Assembly: GCA_036768485.1 (NCBI GenBank)
Contig: JAVLUZ010000167.1
Span: 434,001 to 498,000 of the forward strand
Direction: 5' to 3'
Length of the DNA: 64,000 nt
Source of the DNA: Mermis nigrescens
Taxonomy: Eukaryota; Nematoda; Enoplea; Mermithida; Mermithidae
The position numbers and the translations under genes are program-made. The notes beneath the pieces were generated by a model, which was not told the origin of the DNA, made no database searches, and saw only the letters and a program-made list of their open reading frames with translations. Within the stretch, counting starts at the first letter, position 1; every line of letters starts with the position of its first letter. Below, in pieces: positions 11,685 through 22,139 of this stretch.

Positions 11685-12569
11685 CCAGCGAACCTAGCCC
11701 TCCTAAATTTCAAATCAAAAATAGGTAATTTTTTTAAAAATTACACTGACCTCGTAAGAGGATTCTGACTGATAAAATGTTGTTTTACAAGAAATAAAAC
11801 CTAATAAACTTATTTCATCGCATTATACTGGAAAACGAATACCTTTAGTTAAAGCGCATATCGAGTAACATAAGCTCTTTTTCGGACAAAAATGAAAATT
11901 TATTGGAAACTCCCAATTTCCATTTAAAAATATCTGTCTGGCGAGCAATATGGTACATTTATAAATGCATACAATTCAGCTAATTCAGAAAAAGCCGAAA
12001 AAATTCATAATTAAGTGAATGTTTTACGTCAAATGAATATTGCATTGATCACTTTTACCTCTTGCTTGAGGATAATTTGTAAGGAAGCATCCTGAACAAG
12101 CAGCGGTCGCTTTATATACTCTGAAAAAAATCATTAGTCGATTCAATATTATGCTAACTTAATGACAATGCATAGAAGTATTAGCAAGAGTGAGGAAATC
12201 GCAGGTATTTCACTCAGCAATAGGAAAAATTTGAAGCAACAAGCTAGCCATATTTCTATTTTGAACATAGTCAGTAACGGATTCAGGATTTCCTGACAGG
12301 GGAGCGAAACCAAAAATTTTACTACAAGTATCATACATTGTCCGAAAATTTGTATTTACGCTCAAAGTACCGGTTTTATGTTGTCTTCTGATAGGCTGAA
12401 TTATTTCTGATGCAAAAAAAAGTAAAAATTTACGAAAAGCTTCCACTTCTCAAAAAAATTTGCAACATTAATGCAGAAACCGACGAAATCTTTGTTCTGT
12501 ACAAAAACTACTCTTCTGGCGTAAGTTAAACTTTTTTATAGCGAGAGTATCAAAATGTGTCCGTGTTCA
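11685..12569. other. No feature seen
   Basis: AT-rich spacer. Short minus-strand frames at 12.15-12.45 kb have no family resemblance. Confidence 0.5.
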
Positions 12570-12577
12570 GTTATGTA

Positions 12578-12739
12578 CAGGCACGTAGATGGCCATCCTA
12601 TTTTGGGAGGACCAACACAAAATTTGGGGGACCCAAAAAGGCCGAAAATAGCACAAAATAATGTTTAAAGTCCTATTTTTCCTTTTTTTCTAAATTTTAG
12701 GGGGTCTGGACCCCCATTCCTCCCAGAGATATGTACCTG
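12578..12739. mobile_element. 162-bp MITE, CAGGCACGTAG family, copy 2
   Basis: Same element as at 10671, more diverged. The TSD GTTATGTA is perfect (12570-12577, 12740-12747). A third, damaged relative may lie at about 10930-11000, where only a weak right-end similarity is left. Confidence 0.9.
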
Positions 12740-13989
12740 GTTATGTAAAAACCACATTTAAAATACAAACAGTCTTTAAACCGTGTATCAATTAATTCCA
12801 CACTAGACTTACAGAAAATAAAGTTTTTTTCCACTAATAAATTCAGCAAAACGGATAAATATGAAAAGTACGAGGATGACACCGGCGTAACAATCTTTGA
12901 AGGTTATTATTTTATAGCAAATGCAAAGATGAGGAATAACTATAGCAAATGAAAATGCTCCTATTTAACAAAAAGGACGAATATACTTGGTAGCACGCAT
13001 TATTTGGGTCTAAATTCTTCGACAGTACCGACCTTTTGGAACTTTCAATGGGGGTTAGTACCCCCCTCTCAACAGTCTTTACGTACATGTATGGCTGGAG
13101 ACAATCCTACTCCATGATATGCCTAGATCCACAATCTAACAAAAGAATGATTTTGATTATTACGCTCATAATTAAGGAAGGCAGAGGACCGGCATATGGT
13201 AGGGCGGTCAAATACACATGTGACGGAGAATGAGGATTCTCCATAAACGACGTTTATCCTCTTACCCCCAAAGTCAATAGCTTTTGAATCTCCCCTTATT
13301 TTCGGAAAAAAACTTGCGTTTTTTTAGCCATTTTAGGTATTTTTTGCCATGTTGGCCAAACATTGAAGGTCATTAAACCCCCCCCCCCCATCTGAAAATG
13401 TCCGACTACTACCCTCTTGTAAAATTGTGAGCTTTCCATGTCTGTGATCGAAACATTTGTCCGATGCAAGTTAAAATAAAATGCTATGAAGACTCTGAAT
13501 AAGGCTTTTCGAACGAAGTGACATGAATTTGAAAATGCATTTTATCAAACCGTACCTAAATATACTGGTTTTCGAACATGTCCGACGCGAATACGCATAA
13601 CACATAGGGGCGAGCGAGTGGGGTTTTACCCCCTAAAGGGTCAGCCAGACAGGTATATGTTGTCCAGCGATTCTGAGCTGAAAGATTCTGTAGCATTTTT
13701 CAAGACAAAAGCAGTAATAATGTACACATTTTTCAATACTTTCATGTGCTTTTTAGTCAAAAAGCGCCCAAAAGTAATCAATTACTAGTTTTTAGTGTAA
13801 AAAAGCAATAAAATGAAGTCAGAATGGATTGAAACGCTTCAAAAATCTTTTATTACCACGAAAAAGCGTTTCATAGGCTATTTTGACCATTTTTGTCACT
13901 TAAAGCAAAAAAATCCTGAGCACTAAATTAATTAATTTAAATTTCTGGAATTTTACTCACTCCCTGCAGAGTGCCGACTGCTGACCACA

Positions 13990-14212
13990 CCAGGGCAATA
14001 GCTCATGCCAGCCCGTTCATGGAACGGGCTGACACAAAAGCTGGACGGGCTGAAGAGCCAGTCCATTTGGATGGGCTAATTTTAAAAAAGTGAGAAAATA
14101 ATGGAAAATCAAAGGAAAATCGTCTTTTTTAACCAATTTTCAGCCCAGCAACGGACTAATCAACCTTTGAGAGTCCAGAGTTGGACAAGCTAAAGCTTTG
14201 GCTGTTGCCCAG
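13990..14212. mobile_element. TIR element with CCAGGGCAATAGC ends
   Basis: The left CCAGGGCAATAGC and right GGCTGTTGCCCAG are inverted; internal GGACGGGCTGA repeats. A second copy of the left half lies at 41899-42065, where ACAAAAGCTGGACGGGCTGA is identical. No clear TSD. Confidence 0.6.
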
Positions 14213-15034
14213 TTATGGTGCCAACCCTGACTTTGTGCATCTATGCAAACAAGTCAACGTGTTGAGACAGTTGACCAATAAACGTTCATTAGATAACACC
14301 AGTTTTTTGCATTAAATTAGCTGATTTAATTGAAAATAAGATAAATGAGTAAAATTTTGGCATTCGGCTCTTTAATGCATATAGGAGGGTTGAGAAGAGA
14401 CAAGATATTTCCCTCCTTGAGAAATCCGAGACACGGAAGGTACTTTCTGTCATTTTTCAGCTGAAGGAACATATTCTGCATCCTTCTCAAAAAAAAATCA
14501 ATATGTCAAAAATTTCAATTTTTATCTTTTATTTAAAAAAGCACCCTAAATTGACAAAATGGTCGTAAAAAATCAGAATTTACCGCCAAATTGTGTAACT
14601 TCTATATATTTAGTGTCAAAAGTGCTAGGGTGCAATGATAACTATAAATGGCATATTGACCCCCTACCAATGACCCTGACCTTGTGCCTCGATGATTAGG
14701 CTCAAAAAATCTGTTGCAATACTAATGCATTCCAAAAGTCATCTGAGGATATAAAATATTTCAAAATTCTGGGTATCACAGTAGCAAGGGCATAGCTGTG
14801 GAGGATAGGATAGGGGGACTTATTCCCTCAATCTTGGAAGTATGAGTACTTTTAACATTGGGTCCCACAGAGGAAAAAACCAAAAATTCTTAACGCGTAT
14901 CTAATAGACCGCTAGAAAAGATATTAGCACACTTTTTGAGCAAATAAGCCTAAAATACAACATATTTGTCAAATTTAATTAAAATCACAACTTCGAAATT
15001 TCTGTCCTTCCAAATCCACAAGATCAGCTATGCT
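14213..15034. other. No gene seen
   Basis: AT-rich sequence between two TIR elements, with no supported frame. Confidence 0.5.
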
Positions 15035-15038
15035 ACTG

Positions 15039-16368
15039 GGCCCGGTTTCAATATTCGGACTTAAGTCCGAGCTCATTCTCATCTCGACGTTTTAATCGCC
15101 AACGTCAGGTTGTTCAGTTTCAATATAAGAGACTTAAGTCCGAGCTCGCGATAATCTCGAGCTCGAGCTCAGCGCCAGCTCGGACTTAAGCTCGGCGCAG
15201 TTTCAAATAAATTTTCCGCCGAATTTCGCGCTCGACGTCGAGCTCAGACACAATGTTATAGTTAATCCTGCTCGTTAGGTGATTTAAGTCCGAGCTCGCG
15301 CCAATTTTTTATAGTTTAGGTGTCATTATTACGCACTTTTTATATGTGCGTGTTTATGTATGAAGGTTTTATGCGAAGTATCGAAATTTTGGGGGTTTAG
15401 CGTGGATGAAAAAGTTTTTAGAGGTCAAAAAAATAGTCTGAAAAACGGTGGTATGGCGAAAAACATCATTTTTCGACGTTTTTCGTCGAACTCTATCCAC
15501 TGCCATCAGAAAATCGCGGAAAAAACGGAGAAATTGTCGGAAAAAATCAAATTTTGGGGGTATTTCGGTTTTCATGTTGAATATTTTGCCTTCTGAGGGG
15601 TGCACACCATACGTGAGCAGCAAGAAAATTCTGGGGGGAGGGGTGCAAAATTTTTTGAAGGTCAAAAAATGGCCTTAAAAATGGTGGTATGGCGAAAAAC
15701 ACACCATTTTTCGACGTTTCTCATCCAGCACTATCCAGTGGCATCAAAAAATTGCGAGAAAAAAAATTTTCAAAAATTGAATTCTGGGGGTATTTTGATT
15801 TCTGGGGGGGAGGTATTTTGGTTTCTGACGTACTCCTTTTTTGCTATCTTCCATGATTTTTTGTTACAAAAATTAATGACAACAAATAAGTACTTTCAGT
15901 CTATCGATCGAATTACACGCTTTTAACATCGACTGATAGAATTTTTAGTGATGCTCTCAAGTCGATACTTGCGCGTATTATTAAAATTAGGCACGAAAAT
16001 AGAATATTATTTGACTTATATCGACTTTTTCGCACGTATGTGAATTATATTTCAAGCCTTTAGCATCGTTCTTCCTATAGGTACTTGCGACAACAAGTAC
16101 ATAACATCGCAATTCAACTTAAAGTGTGCATACGATTTAATTTATGCGAAAAGTGCGCAGATTTATCTCGTTCAGTGCATGTCAATGTGTTAAAAATAGC
16201 ACGCGCGAGCAGCTCGGGCTTAAGCCTCAGCATCAGCTGAGCGCGACGTCGAACTTTTTATTGAAACTGAAAAAAATTAATCCTGACGTCGCGCTCAGCT
16301 GATGCTGAGGATCAGCGACTTAAGCTCGAGCTCGCGCTCATCCTCAGTATTCTATATTGAAACCGGGC
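15039..16368. mobile_element. TIR element with CCCGGTTTCAATAT ends (1330 bp)
   Basis: The left end (GGCCCGGTTTCAATAT) and right end (ATATTGAAACCGGGC) are inverted, and both arms are full of GAGCTCG/CTTAAG palindromes (15060-15300 and 16205-16350). ACTG flanks both sides (15035-15038 and 16369-16372), possibly a 4-bp TSD, which would exclude hAT. A CATAGGTGGGC-type MITE piece sits inside (about 15601-15835). No transposase is recognised. Confidence 0.6.
15601..15835 (+). mobile_element. MITE, CATAGGTGGGC family, with a second piece upstream
   Basis: CACACCATACGTGAGCAGCA starts a copy that ends in GGTTTCTGACG. A partial, similar core (AAAAACGGTGGTATGGCGAA, about 15440) precedes it, so two family pieces are adjacent inside the 1.33-kb TIR element. 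Confidence 0.65.
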
Positions 16369-17880
16369 ACTGATCAGTAGCACCACACTCTCAGCCGTTT
16401 CTAAAAAGTATAACTTAACTCAGCTTTAAACCTATATACGATAACCATACACATCATTAAATTTTGATGTTCTATTTTTTAATATTGCCGTTAGCTTTAA
16501 GTCTGGCTTAAAAGTCCATGCAAATGGTAGCCAGTGTTGCATCTTAAAGTGTCCATGCCTTAAAGTGTCCGGCTAGACATTTTAAGGCACCTTAAAAGTG
16601 TCCGGCTCTGCCTTAAAGTGTCCGGGTTACGCTGAGTATACGTACGCATTTTCGCCCACGCATGTCACTCGCTGTACAGTTAGGTAAGTAGGCATGTATA
16701 TATATGCGTACCTTGTACAATGTATTGAGGTACATAAATACAAGCAAGCCGATGCATTACGAAGAATTTGTTGCATCGTCAGTGGCGTCGTTTAGCGAAC
16801 TTGGAGATAAAATTGATTATAAAAATAACTTTCGTGAGGAACAATCGATGATATTTACGGATTTCAGTCATAAATGTTGTGAATTTAAACTGCACACGGT
16901 TCCATTCACTCATGATTCTAAAAAAGACATGCTACAACTTCATTTTATATATTGCCTACCATGCTACCATCGAACCCCCACCCAACACTTTGGGCTGTTG
17001 GATGCCTGCTACTTTACATGGGCAGTGGGCCGAATTCTGGCAGTCAGATGGAGCATAACTGTAAAAACGCTAAATTATTCAATTCTACGGATCTACCAAT
17101 TTGGAGAGAATTTGGATTTTGGGGGTTCAAACCAGTGATCAGGACCAAGGGTACTTTTTGGACCCTCGGCCTTGGCGAGGCCGAGGCGGGCGACTTAAAA
17201 TCCTTGCCTCGGCCGAGGCCGAGGCCGAGGGTAATGCCAAGGGTCAAGCTTATATACCTATACCCATAAATAGTACTCTTAGAATATTTTGTATGCACAT
17301 GAGCTAGAGAATAATCGTAATATTAAACACTTTATCGAATGTCAAACAATTCATTTTTATTTTCAATAATAGTAGATTGAATGTGTGAAGGATTTATTGA
17401 ATAAAGTCAGCAGCATGAAAGCATACTTAATTTAACAAGTTGCCATTGATGAAGACTTCGAAAAGTTGATAAAAAATGTGGCTGAAGAAGCACTTAAAAA
17501 CTTTTATTACTATAAATAAGAAAACAGTGTTGGAGAAATAAACAAAAACAAACAAACAAAATAAGTTAAGTAAAGACAGAACTGTAGCCATAGTTGTGCT
17601 CGCTTTTGCAGTAATGCATGTTTAAACACGCTTTTTCGGTCATCCCATTCTGGTGTGGCAGGTAATATGACAGAAACTGCACTGTACTTTCCGATCATAG
17701 TTTCCTAAGGTCCAGAGTTGAGGGACAAAGTGAAACTCCTAAATGGGGGACCAGTAAATCTAGTAGTGTCTTTGTATGAGCAAACAAATTTTTGTAGATA
17801 TTTTATATAAATATATTCTTAAACATACACATTTTTACATACTGCCAGTAAGTGACCTGCAACCGGCATGCAGTCCTAAA

Positions 17881-18261
17881 CAGTGTTTTTTTGTGCAAGA
17901 TACCTTTTTACGTGTACAAAGATGATATCCAACAGTCTTTGAACATTTTGTACATGCAAATTTTTGTTTACTATTATAGTATGGTACAGTAGCGATTTAG
18001 AGTGGTGAAACAGGGTTTTTCGACCTTTGGTAGTGTATCTTAGCTAATTCCTGAGTTTCTGAATATTTGACATTTTTCCATTCTAAATGCAAATTCTACT
18101 ATTTTAAAGATATATAGGACAGTTACTGATGTGCCGAAACTTTTCGAAAATTTTACACCTTTTTACAGTTTTGTCTCTCCAAAAATCTTTGTGCATGTAC
18201 AAAAACGGTCCTGAAAAGATTATGTACATTATGAAAAATCTTTGCCAAATACAGAAAACTG
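17881..18261. mobile_element. 381-bp hAT-type MITE, TTTGTACAAGG family, nested
   Basis: Starts CAGTGTTTTTTTGTGCAAG and ends CCAAATACAGAAAACTG. The flanks GTCCTAAA and GCCCTAAA are an 8-bp TSD with one mismatch. It lies inside the 2.6-kb hAT element and is therefore younger. It contains inverted TTTGTACATGTACAAA-like palindromes near both ends. Confidence 0.85.
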
Positions 18262-18914
18262 GCCCTAAATGTGATAATTCGGCTTGAATTAAGTTGATAA
18301 TATTAGTTGCCGAAATTTTTATGAGCTTTTGATGAAATTTACTCATAAAACTCGACTGAGAAAGCTAAAACGACTTGCACTACAAAATCAGAAATTTTAC
18401 AGATATCGTAATATGCCAATTAAGTCTTGTAATAAGCACTACTGTGCTTAGAAATCCAATGCAACATCAGGATAAATTAGTCAATTTTGTCTTTAAACGG
18501 CAAAAAAATGCAAAGTTATTAAAAAGTACTTGTTTTGCATAAAATTTTTAAAAACAGTGTAAATGGATACAAAAGATATTTAAATCTGCATAAAGATGCC
18601 TAGATTACACGAAAATTGATTTTGGAGTGTTTATTTCCCCTGCTTCAGTCTAAGTACAGTATATTAGCGATATTTTGCGCAAGCGCTGAAAAATTATTTG
18701 AAATTTCCTAAAATATACTGAAAAACGATATAATTAATATCACTTTGTCCAAGAAAGTATTTAAACTTTGTATAAAAATGGCTCCAAAAAAATGCACGAG
18801 CCGAAATTGATTTTTGGCAAAACCTGCATTTTATTGGCCATTTTTAGGTGCGCTTTTGCGATTTTCGATCGAAAATTCGTGATCATTTACCCCCTCTGCC
18901 ATAAAAATGGCCGA

Positions 18915-19205
18915 AAACCATACGTGTAACAGGGGGTTTAGTGAATTCCCCATCCACCCAGAGTTGGACGTCCTCCCCACACCCTTCCCTCCAACGTCAG
19001 AAAATTGTGACCCAACCTCCCCATTTTTGGCGAAAATTTGCGCTTGTTGGCTATTTTCAGGTGCTTTTGCCATTTTTGACATAAAATTAGAGTCGCTAAT
19101 CCCCCTCCTTCTAAAAATTGCCAGGGACCTATACCCGAAATTTCAAGCCGTTACATGTATGCTGAGGAGCCCCTCCCAAAAATTTTGAGCTGTTGCATGC
19201 ATGTT
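18915..19205. mobile_element. MITE, CATACATGTAAC family, inside the 2.6-kb hAT element
   Basis: From CCATACGTGTAACAGGGGG to CCGTTACATGTATGCTG. A second, imperfect terminus follows (TGAGCTGTTGCATGCATG), and a truncated inverted copy of the core lies just left (18830-18900), so this is a pile-up of family pieces. Confidence 0.7.
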
Positions 19206-19973
19206 TTATAGTGATAGTTAGTCTATTCACTCTTGCTTACATTCAAAAATACTGTATCACTTCGTGAAATTCTAATAGTTAGCTGCACTTTTGCCATAGT
19301 AAAAATTAACTTCAAAAATTATTCAAAAGGTTTTCACCAAAAATCGTCTGACAGTGACTTGAGTCTTGTACCCTGAGAGGAGGGTAATAACCCTCCCTCA
19401 CCCCCTTGGGAATGTGTGTTTCCGATCCATGTAGCGAGCATGAGAATTAAAACTTAGTCATCACATGAATAATAAATTTGCACTTTGCTGAATGTAACTT
19501 GGTGTAACTGGGTACGCGACTAAAACCATAAGAAAAGTCTATAGGTAAAAAATAGCCTGTGTACTGCAGATGCATTCTAAATAGTCAATATTCAACGGAT
19601 ACATATATTAAACTTATTCAAATTTGATTTTAACCCTCGGCGCCTCTGCACTTTTCAGCTTCGCCCTCGGCGCCGAGGCCAAGGCTCCAAAAAACGCCGA
19701 GGATTGCCGAGGCCGAGGTCGAGGCCTTGGTCCGATCACTGGTTAAAACCCTATCCTTTTACGTCTCACGTATGATGCCCACTCTATCCCAATGCTTAAA
19801 TGCATTTTTTCTCGCTTTTAAGCACATTACTGTGGCCCGGACACTTTAAGCTAAACCCGGACACTTTAAGGTGCCGGACACTTTAAGACGTGACACCGGC
19901 TTAAGCCAGGCATGTATCCTTAAAGATTGAAGTCTGGCTTGAGCCTACCTATCTATAGAAACCGGGCCTTGAT

Positions 19974-20234
19974 TTATAGCTTGCCCACAAGCAGGTTATA
20001 GAAAGCAGCCAACATAGTAAGCTTACTCAATATCTCTGGATCAATCAATCTCTGTTTCAGAGTAATCTTTAAAGAAAAGGCATCCGTTCGACAATCAATT
20101 TTTTCAGACGATTTCACAATTTCTTCCTTAATCCCAGTTGTAAAAAGAACAAGTTGCTTTAGGAAATCGGCGTCTAATTTTGATGGCACATCATATAGGT
20201 ATAAAAGTGATTTGGGCATTTTGAAGCAACACAC
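19974..20234 (-). CDS. Possible exon or small gene, minus strand, unrecognised
   Basis: 86-codon minus-strand frame. It includes MPKSLLYLYDVPSKLDADFL, TTGIKEEIVKSSEKIDC, FSLKITLKQRLIDPEILSK and ends NLLVGKL. Composition is protein-like (balanced Lys/Glu/Asp/Leu). Its stop lies beside the GGCCCGGTTTC terminus of a transposon (to 19968), so it may be transposon-truncated. It could be the 5' exon of the gene suspected at 6.0-6.4 kb, but that link is only inference from strand. Confidence 0.3.
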   Translation of the reverse strand: MCCFKMPKSLLYLYDVPSKLDADFLKQLVLFTTGIKEEIVKSSEKIDCRTDAFSLKITLKQRLIDPEILSKLTMLAAFYNLLVGKL

Positions 20235-20779
20235 ACATATATATGACCTGAAACAAATTTTGTATTACTTAGTGATAAAGAATCACACAATATTGAAAAA
20301 AGCAGCCCGCATTTGTTAGATTTGCATTATAATAATCTTGATATTACTGATAGCTAGGAATAGTGGAATATATACAGTTATTCTATTTCAAGACGCAAGA
20401 ATAGTAACAAAGATCTGTAATTAAACGTCGGTCAGGTTTTTACAAAATCGTTTATTTCACTAAATGAGAGAATTCAGTTTAAAATTTACAGTGGACTAGA
20501 TAATGCGGAAAAGACTTTTTAGATCATAATTAAATCGTGTTTCAAGGTATGTCACAGCAGCATGCTAATTTAAATAAATTTTAAACAAATCAAACATCAA
20601 ATTAAATTAAAAATTAAACAATAAACAAATCACTGGAAATTTAAAAATTAATTTAAAAACTTCAAAAAATTTAATTTAAAAATTAATTTGAAAATTTAAA
20701 AACAAATCATTGAAAAAACAAATCCACATAGGTCAGAAAATTGCAAAAAAAATTTCCAGAAGTAAACAAAACATATAAT

Positions 20780-21075
20780 TAGGGTAAATCGAGGTTGCTG
20801 ATCACAAAAAAAATGTCTAAAAATTTGTAGAGTGGCTGGTCACTTTCTATGACACACCATTAGTCAAAGGAAATGGTCACACAAAAAAGTGCTGACAAGA
20901 ACAATAATTCCTGGGTTAATCGAGGTTGCTAATTATAAAAAATGTTTAAAAATCCGGCAAATGACCGATCACCTTCTATGAGTGACCATGGGTCAAATCT
21001 GGTCCTTTCCTATGAGTGATCATTAGTCTAATCAAATGGTCACACAAAAAATACTGATTATAAAAATAATTTCTG
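20780..21075. repeat. Tandem duplication of about 140 bp
   Basis: Blocks GGGT(A/T)AATCGAGGTTGCT, TCTATGA(C/G) and AATGGTCACACAAAAAA recur in the same order from about 20781 and from about 20914, and the block GGGTAAATCAAGGTCAGCTG starts a third at 21074. Upstream (20560-20760) is AAATTTAAAAATTAA low-complexity sequence. Confidence 0.65.
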
Positions 21076-21189
21076 GGTAAATCAAGGTCAGCTGATCACA
21101 GAGGAAGTCGTAATGTAAAAAATACTAAAATGACAATTAATGTAAAATGTTGCTGTTATTGTAAAGTGTTGCTGCATTGTGAATTTATA

Positions 21190-21536
21190 GTAAAAAAATT
21201 GATGAGAATCTCGAACTTGATTTTCGGACTTTCATTTCAAGAAACAAAGCCATGCTGATCAAGGCATTCAAAACTTATGTCAGGCCTATTCTTGAATATA
21301 GTCCTGTGGTTCGGAACCCCTATCTCATTAAGGACATTGATTTAGTAGAAAATGTACAACAAAGGTTTACCAAATGGTTATTTAGTGATAAAAGGTTATC
21401 TTATGATTTTAGATTGAAAGAATTGTGTCTTGGAACGCTTAGAACTCCGGCGGCTTCCAGCCACCTTCTCATAAGAAATAAAAACGAAGTTATAAGGGAA
21501 ACATTTATTTCATCACGTCTCAGAAACAATATATAG
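21190..21536 (+). mobile_element. 3' fragment of the same kind of LINE
   Basis: An open stretch encodes KAFKTYVRPILEYSPVVRNP, then YLIKDIDLVENVQQRFTKWL, the thumb and C-terminal signature of CR1-like reverse transcriptases. It corresponds to 24.38-24.52 kb of the longer LINE downstream, so this is a separate 5'-truncated copy or a rearranged piece. It abuts a Merlin-like fragment of opposite strand. Confidence 0.75.
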
Positions 21537-21827
21537 ATGAGAGCATTCAAAAAACGTATTCCAACGTAAAGAATGTTCGTTGCGACATAGTTGACAGCGA
21601 AATGTCTTTCGATCTTCCCGAAAGATCATGAGCTGACCACAAGTCTGGCATTGCGGAGATTGCCATAAGAGATGTCTGTCTTGACACCACAAGACGGTCG
21701 TTTCTTCATCCGGTGTAGGCGTAAGAAAAGATCCTCTAATTGAAAGCCACGAGACGTCGAAATTTAAAGCCATAGTAAGTAAAGCCTGAAGAAAATCAAG
21801 GATTATATCATATAATAGATATATCAT
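21513..21827 (-). pseudogene. N-terminal fragment of a Merlin/ISXO2-like transposase
   Basis: A 104-codon minus-strand frame. Residues 45-90 contain a zinc ribbon: CQTCGQLMIFREDRKTFRCQ, followed by LCRN, giving CxxC-x(15)-CxxC. Then comes WNTFFECSHL, which resembles the S.R.GTFFEGSHL step typical of Merlin and IS1016-family transposases. The DDE catalytic domain is absent: the frame ends where the plus-strand LINE fragment starts. Assignment rests on this pattern only. Confidence 0.55.
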
Positions 21828-22139
21828 AATGCTGTATATAAACCGTAACGTTAAAAAAGATAGAAAAAATTCGATAGGGACTTAAATAAACAAGTGCCGA
21901 TTTAAGCATGGTCTATTCCATCGGCAATTTTTTGAAGAATCTTTTACCTTCAATATGCTGTCAAATCGTGCAGTAAACTCTCGTAAACTAATAATTAGCA
22001 AATCAATTTGAATATTATAAAATACGATAATACTTTGATTGATGTAGTATTTACACGCGTCTAATATTTAGGTAAATTCGCCCCGTTATTTTGTTAATAT
22101 TAAATGTTTGCTATGTAATTCTCGTAGTATTGTGAATAA

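Larger units (their letters stand above)
17133..19741. mobile_element. hAT-type element with GGCCGAGG subterminal repeats (2609 bp)
   Basis: Starts CAGTGATCAGGACCAAGG and ends CCTTGGTCCGATCACTG. The flanks are GTTCAAAC (17125-17132) and GTTAAAAC (19742-19749), an 8-bp TSD with one mismatch. Both ends carry inverted clusters of CCGAGGC/GCCTCGG (17161-17232 and 19640-19727). No transposase is recognisable inside; it contains further MITEs (17881-18261 and about 18920-19200). The first eight bases equal those of the 1.75-kb elements at 36.6 and 40.0 kb. Confidence 0.85.
16490..19968. mobile_element. Older TIR element hosting the 2.6-kb hAT insertion (boundaries approximate)
   Basis: The outer arms contain opposed clusters of CTTAAAGTGTCCGG: four copies at 16540-16630 on the plus strand, three at 19833-19887 on the minus strand. 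The right end reads ATAGAAACCGGGCC (to 19968), like the terminus of the element at 15039-16368. Removing the nested hAT element (17133-19741) leaves a small element of about 0.9 kb. The left boundary is not certain. Confidence 0.5.

Noticed and set aside
16704..17138. 144-codon plus-strand frame inside the nested transposons
   Set aside because: No family resemblance; it crosses the TSD and terminus of the hAT element at 17133, so the full frame cannot be an old gene.
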